A stretch of 49,133 nucleotides of DNA, from assembly GCA_027579435.1 (NCBI GenBank), contig JANBPK010001515.1, positions 1 through 49,133 on the forward strand, written 5' to 3'. The notes beneath the pieces are model-generated. The model was given only the letters and a program-made list of their open reading frames with translations. It was not told the DNA's origin and searched no databases. Of the stretch, positions 22,790 to 35,719 are shown piece by piece. Position numbers and translations under genes: made by a program. This DNA is from Candolleomyces eurysporus. Lineage: Eukaryota > Basidiomycota > Agaricomycetes > Agaricales > Psathyrellaceae. Each line of letters opens with the position of its first letter. Within the stretch, counting starts at the first letter, position 1.

Positions 22790-23396
22790 ATGCGCATGGT
22801 GAGCGGTGAGATTCCTATAGGCCAAACCTCTATTCATCCCTAATTACAGCTTGACCAAGGAGAAGAGGTTGATGATGGCACAGAGGTGTCCTGGGGTTCG
22901 TAATCAAACCTGGGCAAACTGTCTTGAATGCATATCTCACTATCTACCGCAGAGGACCAACAACGAATCAATACCTTCTCCAAGCTAAATGCGAGACATG
23001 GTATCATCGAGGGAAAGCTGAAGGCTCTCAAGGTGGGCGCAAAGTTCAGATGCAATGCTAGACTCTCATTTTCGTTTCAGGATGAGAAGGAAGCCTTGGA
23101 CGATCTTGGAACGGAATTGGAGCTTGCGGATGAGGACGAGGAAGTATTGTGCGTCAAAATCGAGATTCCCTCAGGACTTTTCTTATCTCTCTTTTCCCCG
23201 CAGATATAAAATTGGGGAGACCTTCGTTCATATGCGGCCAGGACGTGCCCGAACGCGCCTACGGAAAGACCAGCAACGTCTTGACAAAATACTGGAAGAT
23301 CTCTCGACGCAGGCCGGTGATTGCCAAACCCAGATGAAGGAGCTGAAGGCCATTCTTTACGGGAAGTTTGGAAAGTCCATCAACCTCGACGAGTGA
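22790..23396 (+). CDS. PFD4: prefoldin subunit 4
   Basis: Prefoldin is the hexameric cytosolic chaperone that hands unfolded actin and tubulin to CCT/TRiC; PFD4 is one of its beta-type subunits. The coding sequence starts with a 9-nt exon (ATG CGC ATG, 22790-22798) followed at once by GTGAGC. Exon 2 continues LDQGEEVDDGTEVSW, and the next junction forms the Glu of the diagnostic EDQQRINTFSKLNAR. Coiled-coil helices follow: GIIEGKLKALKDEKEALDDL, then the beta-hairpin region (LYKIGETFVHM) and KDQQRLDKILEDLSTQ ending GKFGKSINLDE. Spliced length is 131 aa, normal for the family. An ATG at 22734 in another frame was rejected because MRML is the usual fungal start and keeps frame. Confidence 0.92.
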
Positions 23397-23592
23397 AGCT
23401 TCTCGACTTCTAAAAGGTGTATTTTTGGCGGAAATCTGTGCATTATCGTAGTAGACGTCGCAATAGTCATAATCCATATGTCGGTGGCTCACTCAATAGA
23501 GTCGTCCCACGCACGGTTATCAAATGTCAGCTCACCACGAATTACTAGCCGGAGGTTGCTGAATTGCTACTCATACCCCACCTCTCGTCAGT

Positions 23593-25532
<1,940 letters not shown>

Positions 25533-25824
25533 ACAGGCGGTTTTTTATCTCTACTGGCTAGGCTGGTATACCTGCGGTTATGGAATGGCTCAAATGGACA
25601 TACATAAAGTATCTATTTCTTGTTGTGTTTGTATATACCACGGACTGTGCTTCATGTAACATGTAGGATTTCAGGTCAATCATTAAGCCTTCATAGGGGC
25701 ACACCTTCCTAACCTGACTTTCTCCACAGCCACAAGCGATTTGCTTTTTGGCCTGCTTCCAAACTCTCGCTGAACCACATCCTTCTAAAACCTTCATCCC
25801 GGTTTAGTGTTGACCCGGAAAGAT

Positions 25825-27478
25825 ATGTCCAACGAACAGAAACCAAGATGTCGAAATCTCGTTCTTGATGCGGGACCCCTGCTGTCTCTTTCCCCACTAC
25901 GAGGCCTAGCCGAAAAATACCTCACCACACCTCAAGTCCTCGCAGAGTTGAAGGACAACCGTGCTCGAGAGCACTTCGAGAAGCTTGGATTGTTGTCTGG
26001 AGTCAAGGTCGAAGTGAGATCTCCAACGCCGGAGAGTCTGACCCAAGGTCCGCCTTTAATCATTCCTCTCTCGCTGTTGCAGATCTGTTGATTGAGCAAG
26101 TAATTCGTTTTTGACAGTAATACAATGGTCGAAAAAGACTGGAGACTATTCTGTACTGTCTCATGCTGATATTTGTGTTATTGCCCTTGCACATACGCTC
26201 CATCTAGAGGACAAACGGTTGGCTGAACAGCAGCAGATCGGCCAGGCGCGTCAAGTTCATTTTGCCTACTTCTATCGCGGCCATGACTTACAATTGTGGA
26301 TATACATTAGGTTGCATCTACATCTGCGGTGCCGGAGGAAACTACTTCAGATGAACCAACCTCGTCGAGTGCATTGGAGGCCTCAGGTTCGGTTGACACT
26401 GCCGTTGATGAAGTCTCTCAAGCTCTAGAGGCAACATCACTCGCCGAACCCTCAGAACCAACTTCCAAACCCTCGCAATCGGTGGAGGACGCTGAGAGCG
26501 AGGATGTCTCAAAGGAAGAAGCGGACTTGGAGCCGTTGAATGTCGAGCTCACCCCGATCAAAGATGGTGAAGACGCTGTACCCATCGAATCCACCGCATC
26601 AGAGCCTTCGAAAGCTCCAGCCTCTAAACAGTCGCCTACACCCATATATGATGACCCTTCCGACGAAGATGACGGCGAAGGAGAATGGATCACCCCGGAA
26701 AACGTCGCGCTACACAAGTCCCGAGCGCTGGACCTTCTACCAGACCCAGCCCACACTCGAAAAGGGAAGAAAAAGGAAGATGAAATCATAGGAGCTGGCT
26801 GTATGACGGCAGATTTCGCCATGCAGAACGTGCTCTTGCAGATGGGATTGAATCTAGTGGGATTGGAGGGCAAACGTATCGAGAAGGTGAAAACTTGGGT
26901 GCTGCGATGTCACGCATGCTACAAGTTCGTTCTCCCTTGTATAAACCCTTCTTTGCCTGCACTAACGATATGGCAGGCTCTGCAAAGATTCGTCGAAGAA
27001 ATTCTGCCCGTCATGTGGAAATAACACTCTCTTGCGAGCTTCCGTGACCCTTTCGTCACCTACTGCCTCGAAGGATGCTGCTGTGATGCAGATCCATCTC
27101 AAACCCAACTTCCAATATAAGCTCCGCGGTACAAAATACTCGATACCGGCACCCAAGCCTGGTTCAGCAAAAACAGGTGCTGGGACCGGACTCATCCTAC
27201 GAGAGGATCAAGTGGAGTACATGCGAGCGAAAAAGGTTGCAGATGGTAAGCGCGAACGTGAAGAAGCAAGGATGATGAAGGGTATCTTGTCGAAAGGTGT
27301 CGACAGCGGCGTCAATGCTGGAGTCAGCAGTTGGATGGACCCAGACTGGATGCCGGAAATTCTCAGTGTAGGGGCAGGCGGTAAGGGCAGGACGGTACGG
27401 AGCTCGAGGATGGACGGCGATCTCCCTCAGATAGGGCATGGTCGCAAGAATCCTAACGAAAGAAGAAGACGGAAGTGA
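25825..27478 (+). CDS. NOB1: 20S pre-rRNA endonuclease NOB1
   Basis: Nob1 is the PIN-domain endonuclease that cuts 20S pre-rRNA at site D to make the 3' end of 18S rRNA in late 40S particles. The start at 25825 gives SNEQKPRCRNLVLDAGPLLS; the Asp of LVLDAGPLL is the first PIN acidic residue. LTTPQVLAELKDNRAREHFE follows, then, after an intron, VIQWSKKTGDYSVLSHADIC with further acidic residues. A long Ser/Glu-rich linker (26330-26700) precedes GAGCMTADFAMQNVLLQMGL and the zinc ribbon, CHACYK (split by an intron at about 26924) then LCKDSSKKFCPSCGNN. The tail is basic, containing NFQYKLRGTKYSIPAPK and ending KNPNERRRRK. About 470 aa. The donor of the second intron (about 26245-26257) is uncertain: a GC donor or the GTTCAT nearby both keep frame. 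Confidence 0.92.
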
Positions 27479-27541
27479 TTTGTCGGGTATATTCCACACA
27501 TAAACGTCTGTTGTATTCTTGCACAAGTGTAGATGTACATC

Positions 27542-28241
27542 TCATGATCCCAGACTGCGGTTCATGAAGCGTCTCTTTTGGAATGCCATCCACCATTTGC
27601 TTGGTTTGCCGGTTCCGTCTGCATAGAGTTTCTCTGTCAAGCGTGCAGCCAGTTCTTGGCGAACTTGAGTGAGATATTGTCGAAGAAAATCTAGGAAGAA
27701 TTAGCGAGAGAGAGGACAAGCCGCGTTCGGGATACCTACCGGCCTCATGCCTGCTACTGGGTGCTGCGTAGTGCGAGTTCAGAGGGAAATTCGCGTCACC
27801 AGGGATGGGGAAGTTGTCGACGGAGAGTGTATTGAGCATCTTGGATGCCTCGATCTGAGTAGGCACTGTTCGAGCACTGCCGATCTTTGCAAGGCAGTCG
27901 GAGACGTAGAGGATGAGGATGATCAGAGTGCGGTCGGCAGGACCTTTAATCTCAAAGTTCCTGAACAGTGAGTTTGCACGAAAGAGATCCAGAGTTTCGT
28001 CGATGATGTCTGCCTGAGATGGGTCCGCTGTGGCCACCATTAGCACAGGAGATGATTGCGACGCGCTGATGCTGCGTACCGATGGGTGCTGGCCCCCTTA
28101 TCCTGGTTCTAATGGCCAAAACGGAGGTGTTTCCAACCTGCCTGGCATCTGGCTCCTCGTTGAAGGACGAGTGGTAGGCCTATTCATGCATTATCGGGAC
28201 AGATTCTGGAGAAATAAGCTGGCAGACAGACTTACGGGCAT
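27542..28241 (-). CDS. ARPC3: Arp2/3 complex subunit 3 (p21-Arc)
   Basis: ARPC3 is a core subunit of the Arp2/3 complex that nucleates branched actin at endocytic patches. The first exon contributes only Met-Pro (ATG CCC at 28241-28236) before a GTAAGT donor. Then AYHSSFNEEPDARQVGNTSV and LAIRTRIRGPAPI, an intron, ADPSQADIIDETLDLFRANS, LFRNFEIKGPADRTLIILIL, YVSDCLAKIGSARTVPTQIE, NFPIPGDANFPLNSHYAAPS, a last intron, and DFLRQYLTQVRQELAARLTE through WWMAFQKRRFMNRSLGS. About 183 aa, the usual size. It converges with NOB1 (63 bp between stops) and is head to head with the TRP channel gene over only 137 bp. Confidence 0.94.
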
Positions 28242-28378
28242 ATTGGTACTGGATCAAGAGCGGTTTGTTTGGCCATACTTGTTCTAGTGAATGGCATTGA
28301 TAACCGGGGTTGAATGACGTCTGTCAGTGTCATAGCGAAAAGTGGACCCCAAGTCTCGCCGTTCTCGTTCTAACCATC
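28242..28378. promoter_or_regulatory. 137-bp bidirectional promoter, ARPC3 / TRP channel
   Basis: Only 137 bp separate the two start codons, so both promoters and both 5' UTRs must overlap. It contains ATTGG (inverse CCAAT) at the ARPC3 edge and TGACGT near 28315. No TATA box stands out. Which gene each element serves is not visible. Confidence 0.5.
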
Positions 28379-31271
28379 ATGGCCGGCTTTCTGAGCCCCT
28401 CTGCTGCCCAAGATGCAGAAGACAGAGCTTCCCTCATTTCTGTCAAGTCTGTTGCACCGTCCCCAGACACACTCACCAGTACGTATCGTCCGCAATGGGT
28501 TCAACTAGCCCCTGACTTTGCGTTCTAGAGTTGATCAAGAGGCTACGAGCTTTGACCCTTACTTTGCTGCCTGTGGAGGTAGACCCCGACAGCATAAATG
28601 AGCCCACCAGTCGCGTCATAACTCCCCAAGTTATTGCGGCCTTCCGGGCAGCCGCAGGGGACTTCGTTGAAGCGGTATGTGTGTCCAAACACTTTCAGGT
28701 CACTCCTTGTCTCATATATTGGAATTTAGCTCCCGTACTGTTTGCTCCGAGCTCGAGCAGAGTTCATGTGGGATGCCAACCACAATCCCGCTGACTATGG
28801 CGAGAACCGTGGTCGAGGTAAGAAGTTCAACCGCATATGAGTGAGCACGATTTCTGATCACTATGCTCTCAGCTGTCGCGTGCGAAGTTCTAGCGCGTCG
28901 TATAGTCCATCTCGCAGAGCCGGATCGTCTTGCAACTATTATGTCGACCAGGTATCGCCATAGGCAGGTTGACGGCGATGCCAGCGAAATGGGAAGTGCT
29001 CTTGAGGTTGCCATTGACCAACACTGGTACGTGATCCGGAACTTGTACGCCACCGCCCCGCACTAAAGCTCCCTTTAGCACAATCTTCCTCTCTTCGAGC
29101 GAGGCCCAGGAAGGTAAGCAATCCAGAAGTCTGACATGATCCCTAGCTGAACGGCTTCCAGTGGTGCAGCAGCTCTGGAGTGGAGAGCTCATTCAAGTCA
29201 ATAACGAAGCCCACGACATTGAATGTAAGTGATTTCTATCAGTTGGTCGCTGTATCTAATGTTCTCTGTCATTGCCAGACGTCCGTTACGATGATACACG
29301 TGAACACTCTTTCTGGGGACACTTGGACGTGTCGCGCCTCTCCGTTCCTCGATACCAGAATATCTTCCGAATTATAGTTTGGTTGATTTTCCTTGGAGTT
29401 TTCTCTCAAGCAGGTAAGAGTATTACGTATCTCTTTCCGATTCAACCAGGCTTATTATCTTCACAGTAAGGGAGCCACTGGACAAACTGGATGCCAACCT
29501 CAGATCTTTTGACCAATGGGAGGTCGTCCTGTACATCATGTCCTTAGCTTTCATCTTTGAAGGTAAACGTCTCTTTGTCGACTGAAGGATGTTCACTACT
29601 TATCGGCATTACCTAGATTTGTACAAATTCTTCAAGCTCTTGAGATTTGTGACCTGGCGGGCCTTCAGTTTCTGGAACGTCATTGCGCTCATCACCGATT
29701 CTATCCTTTTGGCTGCGTTCATCTTGCGTGTGCTTGGCATTCGAGCCCATGGCGATCCTGTACTCCGATTGCAGAGCTTCCAAGTTCTGAGTTATGCCGC
29801 GCCTTTCATCTGGTGAGTGCCGCTTTGCTTTAGTGTTATCCCCGATTAATTTCACCCTAGGATGAGTACGCAGTCTGCCTTTTCACTGGAGTCGATGCTA
29901 ATCGGAGGTCGAAAGAAATTGTTACGGTATTCGACGGCTATAAGTATATTGGCACAATGCAGATTTGCGTTGCTCGCATGTTGAAAGAGTCTGGAATCTT
30001 CTTCGCTGTGAGCTGAACCATACTCGTCTGCTTTAAGCTTTAAACTGAACCTCGAATAAAGCTGCTCTCTGTCCTCGCGCTTGGGTTCACTCAAGGGCTT
30101 TATGCCTTGGATGCTGCAGATGGTAACGCTGAATCTCCTTCGGCGGTAAGCTATTCGTATTTCTGGAAGTGATACACACCTAACTGCTTGTTTTAGGTCG
30201 TGCATATCCTTGTGCAAGCTCTGTTGCAGTAAGTATTGCATTGAGCCGCTGGTCCAGAAAACTTCAGCTTATTTCAATTATTCAGGGCTCCCGATTATGG
30301 AAGATTCGAACCGAAGTACGCATCCCGTCAACTCTCGTTGAACCTGAACCATTCCTGAGTGTTTTTTTTTTTTAGCTCTCCTACCCTCGTGCTCTACTAC
30401 TTGTACGTCCCTTGCGCAATTTGCCCCAAGTATTCGAGTCCAATTACGATATCCTTTTCAGCTGGTCCGCTGTAACAGCCATTGTCCTCCTCAACGTTCT
30501 CATCTCGTTGTTCTCCTCCGCATATTCTGAAGTAAGCAGGTTTCGCAATCTCTTGAAGTCTGATCGTCTGACATTGCATGGGTAGGTGGTCGACGACGCA
30601 GAAGCCCAGTATCTTGCTTTCTTTGCAAGCAAGACCGTTGGCATGATCAGGGCACCAGACTCATACGTCTACCCCGCTCCCTTCAATCTCATCGAGCTCG
30701 TCTTTGTTGCGCCATTCGAGTAGGTGGTCCTCTCGGGCTGTTGATATCTTCTCTGACTACTGTCTTAACCCTTCCATAGAGTGATCCCAGGTTTGCGATT
30801 GAGTCAGAAACATTATGCGAAGGTACGTTCAATTGTCAACTGAAAGGCACCTCTGCTCAATCTGCTCAAATTCTACACAGTTGAACCGTTTCGTAATGGG
30901 AACAATTTTCTTCATACCGCTCACAATCATCGCCCTCTTTGAGTCGCGGTTCGCTCGCAACAAGCCAAATGCATGGCTCAACAACTGGTTCCGCGGAGAC
31001 GATGAAGGTGCCGATTTCGACACCCCTGCTAGCAGGAATCCAACCGTCGACGATCCGAACTGCGATGGGCTGCAAATCTCTAAGATTCCTTTCGAGGAAA
31101 TTGTCAAGGTTTTCCCCAACACCCAACTGGTAAGAATTTCAACCTACCCGCGTTTCCTGGTTATCAGGCTGACATATTCCCCAGTCGAGCGAGGCGGTCA
31201 TTCTTAAAGAGATTGACGCACTCAAGAAGCAGCTTGAAGCGTTGACCAAGGCTCTCGAGGCGCGTGCGTGA
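28379..31271 (+). CDS. YVC1: TRP-type vacuolar calcium channel (Yvc1-like)
   Basis: Fungal Yvc1/TRPY channels release Ca2+ from the vacuole in response to stretch and Ca2+. The protein starts AGFLSPSAAQDAEDRASLIS, with a cytosolic N-terminal domain (KLIKRLRALTLTLLPVEVDP, ACEVLARRIVHLAEPDRL). Six membrane helices can be picked out: IIVWLIFLGVFS, VVLYIMSLAFIF, FWNVIALITDSILLAAFIL, FQVLSYAAPFIW, FFALLSVLALGFTQGLYALD and YYLWSAVTAIVLLNVLISLF, with the pore loop between the last two, followed by FSSAYSEVVDDAEAQYLAFF. The C-terminus is cytosolic, with an acidic patch (DDEGADFD) and a terminal coiled-coil-like helix (EIDALKKQLEALTKALEARA). About 700 aa with many short introns. The start at 28379 is the first ATG after the short shared promoter. 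Confidence 0.88.
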
Positions 31272-31417
31272 CGAAGCTCATCTGTTATTGGTTCTCATCT
31301 GTTGTTGGTTTAATGCCCCCCTGGACGCGATTATCTTTTACGATCTATGTGATGTACCCGGTATTTCGAATCATTAAATGGACATCTGCTATAGTACATT
31401 GTAGCTGAAGTACTTAG

Positions 31418-32203
31418 CTATCTTGTTGTTTCTGGACTTCGTGTTACTTTTGTCAAAATGCTCATTGATTGTACGAAGAAGGGTCTGATTTCGTTGATTT
31501 CCATGGATGCAAGGCCTGGCAACTGTCGTGCGGTATTGGAAAATGAGTGCGCGGACGAAAGATGGGCCCACGTACACTGAGGTCACTGTGATCTATCTGC
31601 CGCAAACCTTCCCGACTCTTGGCTTGCCTTGTTTCTCGGAGGTCTTTCAGTAAAGAGCGGATTTGTTCTGGGTTTTCGAGATCGTCGGAAGCGCTGTCAC
31701 AAATTATTGCGGTAGGACACAAGTCGAAAGGGAGGGCAGACGCGCACGCACACATCGAGCAAGACCTTGGATATCTCTGCGAAACGGAAAGGTAGGTCGC
31801 TAAACTCGTCTTGCACAGAGATTTCGCGGTTCAGTCGATCTTGCAAATGTTCTGAGGGAGACGAGAGGGTTGGGTCAACGTATCGAAGGGGTCACTTGCA
31901 GGACATACGTACCGACTGTTAACCATTCTGGTGGAACGATATGGCATTTCTTCTTCAGTTTTAGGTTAACTGCCATCCACAGTGGTAGTTTTGCTTTGTT
32001 TGGCGGTCTTAGAGGACCGTATGCACCCTGCGTAGATGATCAGTTGTTCGCTGTCCATTGCACGGAAGAATCGACTAGCCTACCGAGATGAAAGCTGTCT
32101 TTTCCATGGCTATCAAGGGAACTATTTCAATCAGCTGTTGGCATGCAATCATTTCCAGTTCCTGTGGTGTCATAGAGTCGCGTAGATGTGATGGAAGGGC
32201 CAT
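31418..32203 (-). CDS. PSF2: GINS complex subunit Psf2
   Basis: Psf2 is one of four GINS subunits; GINS with Cdc45 and Mcm2-7 forms the replicative CMG helicase. The start at 32203 gives ALPSHLRDSMTPQELEMIAC and QQLIEIVPLIAMEKTAFIS. Middle exons follow the family pattern (LKKKCHIVPPEWL-like, DEFSDLPFRFAEISKVLLD). Then SDDLENPEQIRSLLKDLRET, RQAKSREGLRQIDHSDLS, and a last intron with donor GTGTAC that splits the final Ser codon, leading to LASMEINEIRPFFVQSMSIL and a stop at 31418-31420. About 200 aa. It is convergent with the TRP channel gene and head to head with haspin. Confidence 0.92.
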
Positions 32204-32479
32204 TGTATTGGTGTATCGGAGGCAAAGAGAGAAATGGGGAAGCTCTGAGATCTGAGCCGACGCGCCAATAACTGAGATCACGTGAAAAGACGCGTCCGTC
32301 TCGCGTGACCCCCGCCGCGTATGCTTGATTTGGCAATCGAACCGTGAACGCCCCTCAGGCTTGGACGGACACAAGACAGACAGCCAGCATTCAACCCTCA
32401 AGGCAGTACGATTTCACCCCTTCAAGAATACCTCAAATCTGCAAGCACAGCTCTTCTTCTAGCTTGTCTTGCTCTGGTT
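32204..32479. promoter_or_regulatory. bidirectional promoter PSF2 / haspin with MCB-like elements
   Basis: The 276 bp between the two starts hold ACGCGT (32290-32295, a MluI cell-cycle box core), GACGCGCCAA (32259-32268; reverse TTGGCGCGTC, an E2F/MBF-like site) and CACGTG (32279-32284), all within 37 bp. Both genes act in the chromosome cycle, so shared G1/S-type control is a reasonable inference. Confidence 0.55.
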
Positions 32480-35269
32480 ATGCTCAGCACTCGGACGAAA
32501 CAGGTCAATGCCTATGGCAGACGAGGCAGGCGTGTGGTCGATGTCACCGTCTCCAATGCAAAGCCGTTGCCCGGGGAGATCGTCAGTATTTTTGACGATC
32601 TACCACCTCCACCTGCCTGGGCACCAATCGCGTCTCGTATGAAAGGGCGGGAGAACGCGGCCCCGAAGCCAAAGACCATAACGCCGAAGGTCGTCGGGAC
32701 ACAGAAGAAGAAACGGCTCTCGCCGGTTTTGTCGCCCAAGAAACCAGTGCGGGTAGCCCAGCTAATCAAGGAATCGGCAGCACCTTCTGGGACCCGGCGC
32801 AGCAAAGAAGCTGTCAAACCTAAAGCTAAATCGCTGGCATCGGGCGAGCAAGACGAGTCTACGGACATGTTCAATTCTCCCCCGCGAGCCCCTCTATCGT
32901 CCTATTCTGTTAACGTTCTTGGATCACCGTCTATACCATCAAACGCTCGAGCCATGAAGCAGCGGATACCCAGTGCCAAGCTCCCATCTAAACTCAGCAA
33001 ACCCGCTCCGTCCATTGTCAAGATGGATATTATAGTCTTGGATGATGAAGGGCGTACCATTTCGAAGGAAAAGAGAGTTTCCCGGACTGGAGTAGAAGCA
33101 AAGGTCGCACCTCGCAAGCAAGGAACCAGGAAGCCGTCCACGTCCAGAATGCCAATATATGTGGATTCTGCTAGCGAGTCTGAAGAAATATCTCATCCCA
33201 AACTTGAAAAACGACTCAAGAAAGGAGCCCACAAGATTGTACTCACTGACGATTCCTCATCTGAAGACGAGTCACCTTTACCTCCACCGGCCCCAGTCAA
33301 GAGCAAGGCTGAAGCAAAGCCCACCAAAACGCTCAGTACAAAACCACTGGGTCGTGCTGCAACAATAGAAGTTGTAATTCCTCCCGCCCCATACTCTACC
33401 CAGCAAGTGCCTCGACTATCCAATCTCCCACAAACCACTCGCCCAGAGGCCCCTCTTAAGCGCAATGCTCCCGTAATGCCAACAAAGACACCCGCCTTTC
33501 CATTACCCCCTTCTCCTGTCCTCAAACCTCGCCCGCTGACCCCAATCCGTCGAGGTCAAAAGAAAGGTCTTTTTGAGCCCCCTTCACCACCTTCCCCTTC
33601 CACCACAGATCTGGAACTTGAATTATCCCTCGACTTTTCGGAACTCAGCTTGGATTCGGAGGGCATTTCTGGGCCCTCTCATTTCGAACTATCCACTCCC
33701 GAGTACTTGAGGCCTCTCTTGGCCGAATGTCACCAAGAAGACTGCGGGCCTCATGACTTCTCTTCATTCATAGAGTCATTCCCCTTCGACCCCATCCTCC
33801 AAGATGCCCGAGAGAGGGATGGAGGTGATCTCACTTTTAAGAAGATTGGCGAGGCCAGCTATTCGGAGGTGTTTGGTATTGGAAACGTCGTTCTAAAAGT
33901 CATCCCTCTTCGGGACGAGTCTCCCAGGCCCTCAACCAATGGCAAGCAGCACATGCTGAAGCTGGCCCCCAGGAACGTACAAGCAGCTGAAGAGCCTGAA
34001 TACGATGGACCTCCCCCTTCGGATGCGCAGGACGTCTGCAAGGAAATTGTTGTGACGAGGGCGATGGGAGAAGTGCACGGCGGGTTTGTCAAGCTACTCA
34101 AGACATACGTCGTCAAAGGCAAATATCCTGAAGAGCTGCTCAGCCTCTGGGACGAGTATAATGAAGAAAGAGGTTCAGAGAGTATCCGCCCCGGTATGAC
34201 ACCTTCATTCTACCTGAATCGGTGGATGTACTCACGGACGGAATTGTGATCTAGATACCTTCACTCTTTCTCAAGTTTATGCCATCATCGTTCTGCCTAA
34301 TGGCGGCCCCGATTTGGAGGCCTATACATTTTCCAGCCCATCCAAGTCTGGGTGGCGACAGGCCTGTAGCATCTTTTGGCAAGTAACCAAATCTCTTGCC
34401 CATGCTGAACATCTCGTCTCCTTCGAGGTAAGTTTCGTGCAATCTTGAAACCGACGTGCCCCTCATTGCCTTTCGTACTCGTAGCATCGCGACTTGCACT
34501 GGGGGCAGATCTTGGTTAGAAACGTTTCATCCTCGAAGCCAAAACTCAAGGCTGTCAACATGAACGCGGGCGTGAAGTCCTCCAAACGCGCCACCATGGA
34601 CGATCTGGCTCATGGCGTCCAAGTCACAGTCATTGATCTGGGCCTTTCACGGATGGATGCAGGGGATGGATCAGATGGTGAACGAGTCCACTGGACTCCC
34701 TTCGATGCAGAAGTCTTCATGGGTGAAGGTTGGTCTTTCCATCGCTCAGTCTGAAGGTATCGACGGCTGACATGCATGACTCAAACGCAGGTGACTATCA
34801 ATACGATATTTATAGGATGATGCGAGATCTCACAGGGGAAGAGTGGGAAGGTTATCATCCAATGACGAACGTCATGGTACGTAAAATCTTTAGCTGTTTG
34901 CCTGATCGTTGAGGCTAATTCTGGGCTCAGTGGCTCCATTATCTGGCCAGCAAGCTTTTGCGCTCCAAGGGTCTCAAGCCGCCGAGTGTTGCACGCAAAA
35001 GCAAGAGTGCCGCTGAGCCACCTCTCCGCCTAACTGAAAGCCCAGCCTTCTCAGAGAAAGTGTGCTACGAGGCTCTTGTTGACGTGGAGCAGTGGCTTGG
35101 CCAGACACTGGGGAGTGCCTACCCGGCCCGAGGAGCGAAAGCCTCTACGAAGGGCAGGGGCAGGAGGGCAACAGTGGCACCGGTTCGCTATGATGGACCT
35201 GTTTCTGCTGGGGAGATTGCTGAGTATGGAGTAAAGAAAGGATGGATTCGGGAAATCGCCCTGTTCTGA
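32480..35269 (+). CDS. haspin-like histone H3 Thr3 kinase
   Basis: Haspin phosphorylates histone H3 Thr3 at mitotic chromatin, helping position Aurora B. A disordered basic and Pro/Ser-rich N-terminus of about 430 residues (KRLSPVLSPKKPVRV and similar) precedes the atypical kinase domain: TFKKIGEASYSEVFGIGNVV (glycine loop), VVLKVIP (ATP Lys) and KEIVVTRAMGEVHGGFVKLL. After an intron come DTFTLSQVYAIIVLPNGGPD and HRDLHWGQILV (catalytic loop, directly after an intron). The usual DFG is DLG here (VIDLGLSR); human haspin has DYT at this place, so a non-DFG metal site fits the family. The domain closes with GDYQYDIYRMMRDLTGEEWE, YHPMTNVMWLHYLASKLL and a basic tail. About 850 aa, with four introns all in the kinase half. 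Confidence 0.92.
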
Positions 35270-35719
35270 AAACACGTTGCTGTCGTGTGCGTTACCTTTT
35301 CACCCATGTGCTTTTGCGTGCGTTTCCTGCTCCTTCATTACCGTTGTTGTCATAGTCACTTTTTGTTGTTGCCGCAAGCCACTCACTGTGTTCTTTTGCC
35401 TGTGATCTGCTTCGGACTGTCTATATCAAACCGCCAGGCGGTTACTACAAGATGGAGGTATCAAAGTACATAGAGGATAATTGATAATCATGTAAGTTAC
35501 AAAGGACTTTTTCTCAAAATTCATAGTTCTTCGTTCAAATTGAAATCGATCATAGGAAGGTCCTAGAAGATAGAAGTTGGGTAGAATGGACCTGTCCAGT
35601 CGCTAGGGTCCAAAAGTCCATGTCATGGCAGCCTGTCCACNTTTTTTTTGGAAACACTAAGCGAAAAAATAAACAAGAAGCAGGGTCAAACGTCCTGTCC
35701 GCAGCGAGGAAGAATTTGC
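35270..35719. other. convergent intergenic region, 450 bp
   Basis: This lies between the stops of haspin and the KRE6-like gene, so it holds both 3' UTRs. It is T-rich (pyrimidine runs at 35300-35400) with an N before a T run at 35641. No gene, repeat or RNA recognised. Confidence 0.5.

Noticed and set aside
22734..22792. ATG at 22734 as start of prefoldin 4
   Set aside because: It reaches the donor in the wrong phase; the ATG at 22790 gives the usual MRML start and keeps frame.
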